DNA from: CAYRHJ01 sp964424105
GTDB lineage: Bacteria > Planctomycetota > Phycisphaerae > UBA1845
Assembly: GCA_964424105.1 (NCBI GenBank)
Contig: CAYRHJ010000014.1
Span: 62,001 to 126,000, forward strand
Length of the DNA: 64,000 nucleotides
Direction of reading: 5' to 3'
Shown here: positions 59,329 to 64,000 of the stretch, piece by piece
Layout: each line of letters starts with the position of its first letter
How positions within the stretch are numbered: the stretch's first letter is position 1
Program-made: the position numbers and the translations under genes
Notes under the pieces: model-generated
What the model saw: only the letters and a program-made list of their open reading frames with translations
Database searches by the model: none
Told to the model about the DNA's origin: nothing

Positions 59329-60312
59329 ATGAGCCGACGTTTTATTGGCGACATGGCGCCCGGCGAGCGCATCGAATCCCAGACGTTCTTGATTGCGTCG
59401 AAGGACCTGCGAACGACCACGCAAGGGTCGTTGTACATCCACGCCATTCTGGCAGACCGCACGGGTGAATTGGTGGCCCGGGCCTGGTCCGCCTCGGAAG
59501 AAATGTACGAGGCCATGCCCACCGGCGGGTTCATCAACGTCAAGGGTCGAACGGAGAGTTACAAGGGAAACCTCCAGTTCATCATCGAGGCGATTCGACC
59601 GGTCGAAACGAGCAACGTGGAGTTGGCGGAATTTCTGCCCCGCACCAAGCGAGACGTCGAGGAGATGTGGTCGCGGGTTCGCGAGATTCTGGGGACCATT
59701 CGCGACCCACACGTCGCGGCCTTGATGCAGGAGTTTTTGCGAGACGAGGATCGCGTGGACCGATTCAAGCAGGCGCCGGCGGCGCGGGAAATGCACCATG
59801 CCTATATCGGCGGCCTACTCGAGCATACGTTGAATCTTCTGGAGATGGCCAGCTTGATTATCCCGCGTTATCCGCGCGTCAGTCTGGACTTGGTCTTGGC
59901 GGGCCTGTTCCTGCACGACATCGGCAAGACGGCGGAGTTGGGATTCGCCACGAACTTTGAATACACGGACGAAGGGCAACTATTGGGGCATCTTGCCATC
60001 GGCGTGCTGTGGATTGAGGAGATGGCCCAACGGGCGTCCAAGACCCTGGGCCAACCGTTTCCTGAAAAGATCAAATGGGTGTTGCAGCACATTGTGTTGA
60101 GTCATCATGGCCGCGTGGAATTCGGAAGCCCCAAGGTCCCGGCGATACCGGAAGCGATCGCGATACATTATTTGGATAATCTGGACGCCAAACTGGACAT
60201 GTCCGTCCGGGTCATCGACGCGGACAGCGACGGCAGCCGGGATTGGACGCAGTTTCATCGGGGGTTGGAGACGAAGCTTTACAAGACCGCGGTGTTGGCT
60301 ACGGAGGAATGA
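59329..60312 (+). CDS. YhaM-like 3'-5' exoribonuclease (OB-fold + HD domain)
   Basis: 327 residues; GGAGGAATTTC lies right before the ATG. The N-terminal OB-fold (IESQTFLIASKDLRTTTQGS, AILADRTGELVARAWSASE) is followed by an HD-type phosphohydrolase: HHAYIGGLLEHTLNLLEMAS, LAGLFLHDIGKTAELG (the HD pair), QHIVLSHHGRVEFGS and IHYLDNLDAKLDM. This is the layout of Bacillus YhaM, a 3'-5' exonuclease acting on RNA and single-stranded DNA. It works in the cytoplasm. A gap of 199 bp separates it from gcvPA. Confidence 0.88.
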   Translation: MSRRFIGDMAPGERIESQTFLIASKDLRTTTQGSLYIHAILADRTGELVARAWSASEEMYEAMPTGGFINVKGRTESYKGNLQFIIEAIRPVETSNVELAEFLPRTKRDVEEMWSRVREILGTIRDPHVAALMQEFLRDEDRVDRFKQAPAAREMHHAYIGGLLEHTLNLLEMASLIIPRYPRVSLDLVLAGLFLHDIGKTAELGFATNFEYTDEGQLLGHLAIGVLWIEEMAQRASKTLGQPFPEKIKWVLQHIVLSHHGRVEFGSPKVPAIPEAIAIHYLDNLDAKLDMSVRVIDADSDGSRDWTQFHRGLETKLYKTAVLATEE

Positions 60313-60511
60313 GTGCGGTGTGAGCGGGGTATAGATGGTGTCGGGGTGATTTTGCGGGCCGATTCCCTTCACGGCGGGTTGGCGTTGTGCAGGGGGTGTG
60401 ACGAAACCAATTGTGTCATCGCGAAGAAATTTGTTGACAAGCTTGATGAAAGCATGAACCGCTTCCTGACCGTTGAAGGACGGTTTGTTGTCGGCGGTTC
60501 TTGAACGATCC

Positions 60512-61855
60512 ATGAGATACACGCAAATCACGCAATCGCAGATTGGAACCATGCTGGATACCATCGGCGTGGATTCAATCGACGCGCTGTTTCGAGGTGT
60601 GCCGTCATCGGCGGGAGGCCTGGCCAAGCTGGACATTCCGAATGGAATCAGTGAGCCGGAGCTTCTGGCGGACCTTGAGAGTCTGTCGTCGAAGAACCGG
60701 ACCTGTGTGGATAGCGATTTGATCTGTTTCCTGGGCGGCGGGGTCTACGATCATTTTTGCCCGACGGTGGTCGAACACCTTTCAACGCAGAGCGAATTCT
60801 TGACGGCCTACACACCCTATCAAGCCGAGGCGGCGCAAGGGACGTTGCAGGCCTTCTACGAATTTCAAACGATGATTTGCCAATTGACGGGAATGGACGT
60901 GGCCAACGCGTCACTTTATGAACAGGCCAGCGCGGTCGCGGAGGCGGTGTTTATGGCCACCGCGGTGACGAAGCGAAACCGAGTGCTGGTTTCGTCGGTG
61001 ATTCACCCCGATTCGTTGCGCGTCTTGCAAACGTTGAGCTACGAACAGGATCACGAATTCGTGAAGGTGCCCGTGGTTGGGGGCGTCACGGATGGGGACG
61101 CACTGGCGTCGGCGATCGATGGCCGAACGGCGGCGATCGTGGTGCAGTCGCCGAATTACCTGGGAGTGATTGAGCATGTGACCGACATGGCACGGCTGGC
61201 CCATGACGCAGGCGCCCTTCTGATTCAGGTATTCGATCCGATGAGTTGCGGATTGTTGAAGCGGCCTGGGGAGATGGGCGTCGATATCGCCGTGGGCGAA
61301 GGGCAGCCGCTGGGCATCCCAATGGCCTACGGCGGTCCGTTCCTGGGCTTGCTCGCGTGTCGTGAAGCGTTTTTGCGAAAAATGCCGGGGCGGGTCGTGG
61401 GCGCAACGCTCGACGCCGAAGGCAAACGAGGATTTTGCCTGACGTTGCAGGCTCGCGAACAGCATATCAAACGGGAACGGGCCACCAGCAACATCTGCAC
61501 GAATCAAGGTTTGTTGGCGATGCGGGCGGCCGTCTACATGGCGGCGATGGGACGAAACGGCCTTCGCCAAGCCGCACAGCTATGCCTCGACAAGGCCCAC
61601 TATGCGGCGAAATGTATTGACGAACTGGACGGTTTCGATTTGCGATTCGCAGGCCCGTTTTTCCGAGAATTCGTCATCCGCTCGCGCAAGCCGGTGACAG
61701 AAGTTTTGCGCCATTGCCGACAACGCAACATTCTAGCCGGCGTCGACTTGGGACGATGGTTTGACGACCTGGACGATTGTTTCATGGTTGCGGTGACGGA
61801 GAAACGCACCAGAAAGCAGATTGACGCACTGGTGGGCGCGCTCGCTGCGGTGTGA
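60512..61855 (+). CDS. gcvPA: Glycine dehydrogenase (decarboxylating) subunit 1
   Basis: 447 residues from the ATG at 60512 (MRYTQITQSQIGTMLDTIGV). Family landmarks: FLGGGVYDHFCPTVVEHLST, TAYTPYQAEAAQGTLQAFYE, MTGMDV-like region reading LTGMDVANASLYEQASAVAE, and RATSNICTNQGLLAMRAAVY. With subunit 2 it forms the P protein, which decarboxylates glycine and loads the aminomethyl group on lipoyl-GcvH. The leader (60313-60511) holds a TTGACA at 60432 and an AACCG/CGGTT hairpin, but no recognisable glycine riboswitch. gcvPB follows after 105 bp. Confidence 0.95.
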   Translation: MRYTQITQSQIGTMLDTIGVDSIDALFRGVPSSAGGLAKLDIPNGISEPELLADLESLSSKNRTCVDSDLICFLGGGVYDHFCPTVVEHLSTQSEFLTAYTPYQAEAAQGTLQAFYEFQTMICQLTGMDVANASLYEQASAVAEAVFMATAVTKRNRVLVSSVIHPDSLRVLQTLSYEQDHEFVKVPVVGGVTDGDALASAIDGRTAAIVVQSPNYLGVIEHVTDMARLAHDAGALLIQVFDPMSCGLLKRPGEMGVDIAVGEGQPLGIPMAYGGPFLGLLACREAFLRKMPGRVVGATLDAEGKRGFCLTLQAREQHIKRERATSNICTNQGLLAMRAAVYMAAMGRNGLRQAAQLCLDKAHYAAKCIDELDGFDLRFAGPFFREFVIRSRKPVTEVLRHCRQRNILAGVDLGRWFDDLDDCFMVAVTEKRTRKQIDALVGALAAV

Positions 61856-61960
61856 CGCGATGGGACACTGCCTGGCGTGTGCCCAGTCGCCTGGAATCAC
61901 ACCGGACAAACGTCACGCCGGGCGTTTTCTAAGTGAGGGTCGTCTGCAAGGAGTGATTCA

Positions 61961-63463
61961 TTGAATACCGGTCTCGTACGCCAAGCCGCGAAGCTGCCCC
62001 ATGAACTGGACCACCCGTTGTTGTTCGAGACAACCTCGGCGGGTGCCTGTGCGGTGTCACTTTCTGAGAGCGATGTTCCTGGTTGTGACGCGTTAGAAGT
62101 CATTGGGCGGGAGCACGTCAGTGCCGCGGGGCCGGATCTGCCGGAAATAGGCGAGTTGGATCTGGTTCGCCACTACACGCGGTTGGCCCATCGTGTCTAC
62201 AGTGTCGATGCCAATTTCTATCCGCTGGGCAGTTGCACCATGAAGTACAACCCGCGGATCAATGAGCGGGCCGCGGGGATGCCGGGGTTCGCAGCCCTGC
62301 ATCCCTTGCAGAACGACGACGACGTGCAGGGAATGCTGGAGCTTCTGTTTCGCCTGCGCTCGTATCTGGAGGAGATTTCCGGTCTGGCTGAGGTGACCCT
62401 GCAACCGGCGGCGGGTGCGCAGGGCGAGATGACCGGTTTGATGCTGATCAACGCCTATCACCGCAGCCGAGGCGAAAATCGGCGGAAGGTATTGGCTCCG
62501 GGATCGGCACACGGCACCAATCCCGCGACGTGCACGATGTGCGGCCGATTCGCGTGCGTGGTGAAATCCAAGTCGGACGGGCGAGTGGATCTGGACGATC
62601 TACGATCGCAGGTGGATGACGATACGGCTGCGCTCATGTTGACCAATCCGAACACCGTCGGCGTGTTTGACGAGCAGATCGTGGACATCGCGAACATTCT
62701 GCATGCGCGAGGTGCCCAACTGTACATGGACGGGGCCAACATGAACGCGCTGCTGGGCATCGCCAAGCCGGGCGATTTCGGTGTGGACGCGATGCACTTC
62801 AATACGCACAAGACGTTCAGCACGCCGCACGGGGGCGGTGGCCCGGGAGCGGGGCCGGTGGGCGTGGCGGAACATTTGCGACCTTTTCTGCCGGTGCCGC
62901 AGGTCGAACGCCGCCCGGACGGCGGTTTCACCTGGAGCTACGACCGACCGAAGACCATCGGCAAGGTCAGGTCGTTCTACGGCCAATCGGGCGTCCTGGT
63001 GCGAGCCTATGCCTACATCCGCGGATTGGGCGCGAACGGCCTGCTGGACGTTTCGCGAATAGCGGTTCTCGCCGCGAATTATCTGGCCGCACGTTTGAAG
63101 AAGCGCTATCACATGCCCTTTCCGCCTCCCTACGCGCATGAATTCGTCACGGTGCCAAGATTCGGTCACTCCGGCGTGACTGAAATTGACGTGGCCAAGC
63201 GGTTGATCGATTTCGGATTCCATCCGCCGACGATGAGTTGGCCCATTCATCACTGCCTGATGATCGAGCCGACGGAGACGGAGTCGCTGGCTACGTTGGA
63301 CGCGTTCGCGGACGCGCTGTTGGCCATCGCCGACGAAATCGAGCACGATCCCCAGACCGTCAAATCCGCTCCGCACACCGCGCCGGTCAAGCGAATGGAC
63401 GAGGTTTCCGCGGCGCGGCGGCCGAATGTGCGGTGGAAATCATCATCAGGGCCGCAGCCGTGA
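61961..63463 (+). CDS. gcvPB: Glycine dehydrogenase (decarboxylating) subunit 2
   Basis: 500 residues, typical for the split P-protein. It starts at TTG, with AAGGAG 7 nt upstream. PLP lysine in HFNTHKTFSTPHGGGGPGAG; other landmarks MKYNPRINERAAGMPGFA, AHGTNPATCTMCGR, LMLTNPNTVGVFDE and EFVTVPRF. It carries the cofactor half of the glycine decarboxylase. gcvT and gcvH, which usually come first in the gcv operon, are absent; the other T-superfamily gene in the window is ygfZ. Confidence 0.95.
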   Translation: MNTGLVRQAAKLPHELDHPLLFETTSAGACAVSLSESDVPGCDALEVIGREHVSAAGPDLPEIGELDLVRHYTRLAHRVYSVDANFYPLGSCTMKYNPRINERAAGMPGFAALHPLQNDDDVQGMLELLFRLRSYLEEISGLAEVTLQPAAGAQGEMTGLMLINAYHRSRGENRRKVLAPGSAHGTNPATCTMCGRFACVVKSKSDGRVDLDDLRSQVDDDTAALMLTNPNTVGVFDEQIVDIANILHARGAQLYMDGANMNALLGIAKPGDFGVDAMHFNTHKTFSTPHGGGGPGAGPVGVAEHLRPFLPVPQVERRPDGGFTWSYDRPKTIGKVRSFYGQSGVLVRAYAYIRGLGANGLLDVSRIAVLAANYLAARLKKRYHMPFPPPYAHEFVTVPRFGHSGVTEIDVAKRLIDFGFHPPTMSWPIHHCLMIEPTETESLATLDAFADALLAIADEIEHDPQTVKSAPHTAPVKRMDEVSAARRPNVRWKSSSGPQP

Positions 63464-63551
63464 AGAAGCGGTCGAGCACCGCCGATTTTAGATTTCAAAC
63501 GGGCGTTGAGTTGATTTTCTGAATTGTGTTACCAGCTTCGCGGACTTCGCC

Positions 63552-63797
63552 ATGAAGACGACGCAGTATCTTGAATTTCGCCGGCGTCTGCCCGGCCGCA
63601 TCGAAATTCAGGATGCTTGGATTGAGCGTGTGATGGCGACTCCTGCGTGGAAGGAAATGCAGTCGGATGGTAGAATGAAGATGTGGGCGAGGATTGCGGA
63701 AGCCGGCGGAAGATATCTGCGTGTGATTGTGTTGCAGGATGGAGAAACGGTTCACAACGCGTTCTTCGACCGTGGGTTTAGGATGGAATCACCATGA
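63552..63797 (+). CDS. Small protein, possibly RelE/DUF4258-like partner of the DUF2283 gene
   Basis: 81 residues (QYLEFRRRLPGRIEIQDAWI, VMATPAWKEMQSDGRMKMWA, YLRVIVLQDGETVHNAFFDR). A compact alpha/beta protein whose end, V-x-x-A-F-F-D-R-x-F, is characteristic of DUF4258-type partners of DUF2283 proteins (tentative, from memory). It overlaps the following gene by 4 bp (ATGA), so the two are co-translated, as in toxin-antitoxin pairs. Confidence 0.65.
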   Translation: MKTTQYLEFRRRLPGRIEIQDAWIERVMATPAWKEMQSDGRMKMWARIAEAGGRYLRVIVLQDGETVHNAFFDRGFRMESP

Positions 63798-63994
63798 AAG
63801 TCAAGTATTTCGCGGAAACCGACACCCTCCATATCCTGTTGAGCGACCGTCAAGTCGTCGAGACACGAGACCTCAACGAAAACGTCCTGCTCGACCTCGA
63901 CGGTGAAGGCAAGGTCGTCGCCCTGACTATCGAGCACGCCATGGAACGATCCGGAACGCGACTGGATTTTTCGTACGAACCCAGCGCCGCGTGA
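63794..63994 (+). CDS. DUF2283 small protein
   Basis: 66 residues matching the DUF2283 pattern: MKVKYFAETDTLHILLSDRQ, VVETRDLNENVLLDLDGEGK with VVALTIEHA. DUF2283 proteins often follow a DUF4258-like gene and are suspected antitoxins. It ends 6 bp before the window edge. Confidence 0.8.
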   Translation: MKVKYFAETDTLHILLSDRQVVETRDLNENVLLDLDGEGKVVALTIEHAMERSGTRLDFSYEPSAA

Positions 63995-64000
63995 CGTTGG

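Noticed and set aside
60313..60511. Glycine riboswitch upstream of gcvPA
   Set aside because: I could not find the conserved glycine-aptamer core; only a simple hairpin is visible.

Overview
The window looks like a chromosomal segment from a planctomycete, probably an uncultured Phycisphaerae-like lineage. The evidence is three secreted proteins with a PEP-CTERM-like tail (a Pro-x-Pro/Ala-Gly-Ala motif, a hydrophobic helix, then an Arg cluster), dockerin-like ends on secreted repeat proteins, a cohesin-like protein, a broken planctomycete-style Ser/Thr kinase, heptose (LPS core) genes and outer-membrane barrels, which imply a diderm envelope. No rRNA, tRNA, CRISPR array or phage was seen. Identifications rest on reading motifs by eye; no database search was possible.

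Layout. 0-8.4 kb: a cut-off secreted beta-helix protein, a ChlI/MoxR-like AAA+ ATPase, a DUF885 protein, fabG and an ABC-F ATPase, separated by palindromic repeats. 8.4-17.9 kb: a membrane-spanning spermidine-synthase-like protein, a PEP-CTERM protein, the VWA protein that probably partners the AAA+ ATPase, an M14 peptidase, accA, a diguanylate cyclase and a sugar epimerase. 18-25 kb: a beta-propeller/dockerin protein, the heptose genes hldE-gmhA and two PEP-CTERM proteins. 26-32 kb: a 1,468-residue TPR protein and a hypothetical protein, bracketed by near-identical repeat arrays. 32-44 kb: a cohesin-like protein, an AlgE-type barrel, a 57-residue lipoprotein, gyrA, a second barrel with a palindromic operator, a lipoprotein-ygfZ pair and a secretin-domain-like protein. 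44.5-52.9 kb is the accessory part: repeat arrays, an internally deleted kinase, DUF971, an orphan DNA topoisomerase VI A subunit, two hicBA modules (one enclosed by 192-bp direct repeats), a MNT/HEPN pair whose HEPN half is destroyed by a repeat, and a Ycf46-like AAA protein. 53-64 kb is housekeeping: tgt-yajC, an IMPase-like phosphatase, a 2-hydroxyacid dehydrogenase, a hydrolase, a deaminase, yceH, a YhaM-like nuclease, gcvPA-gcvPB and a small toxin/antitoxin-like pair.

Two dispersed repeat families run through the gaps. Family A is a REP/BIME-like palindrome centred on a CCGGAATCCAG / CGCCGGAATGACG motif. Family B is a mosaic of short modules, always in one orientation, including a perfect 9-bp hairpin whose right arm is a full Shine-Dalgarno sequence. 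Family B and local duplications appear to have driven several of the gene breakages. The most interesting points are the hicBA cassette between direct repeats, the Shine-Dalgarno hairpin family, the topoisomerase VI A subunit, the chimeric kinase remnant and the GyrA that lacks both quinolone-anchoring residues.
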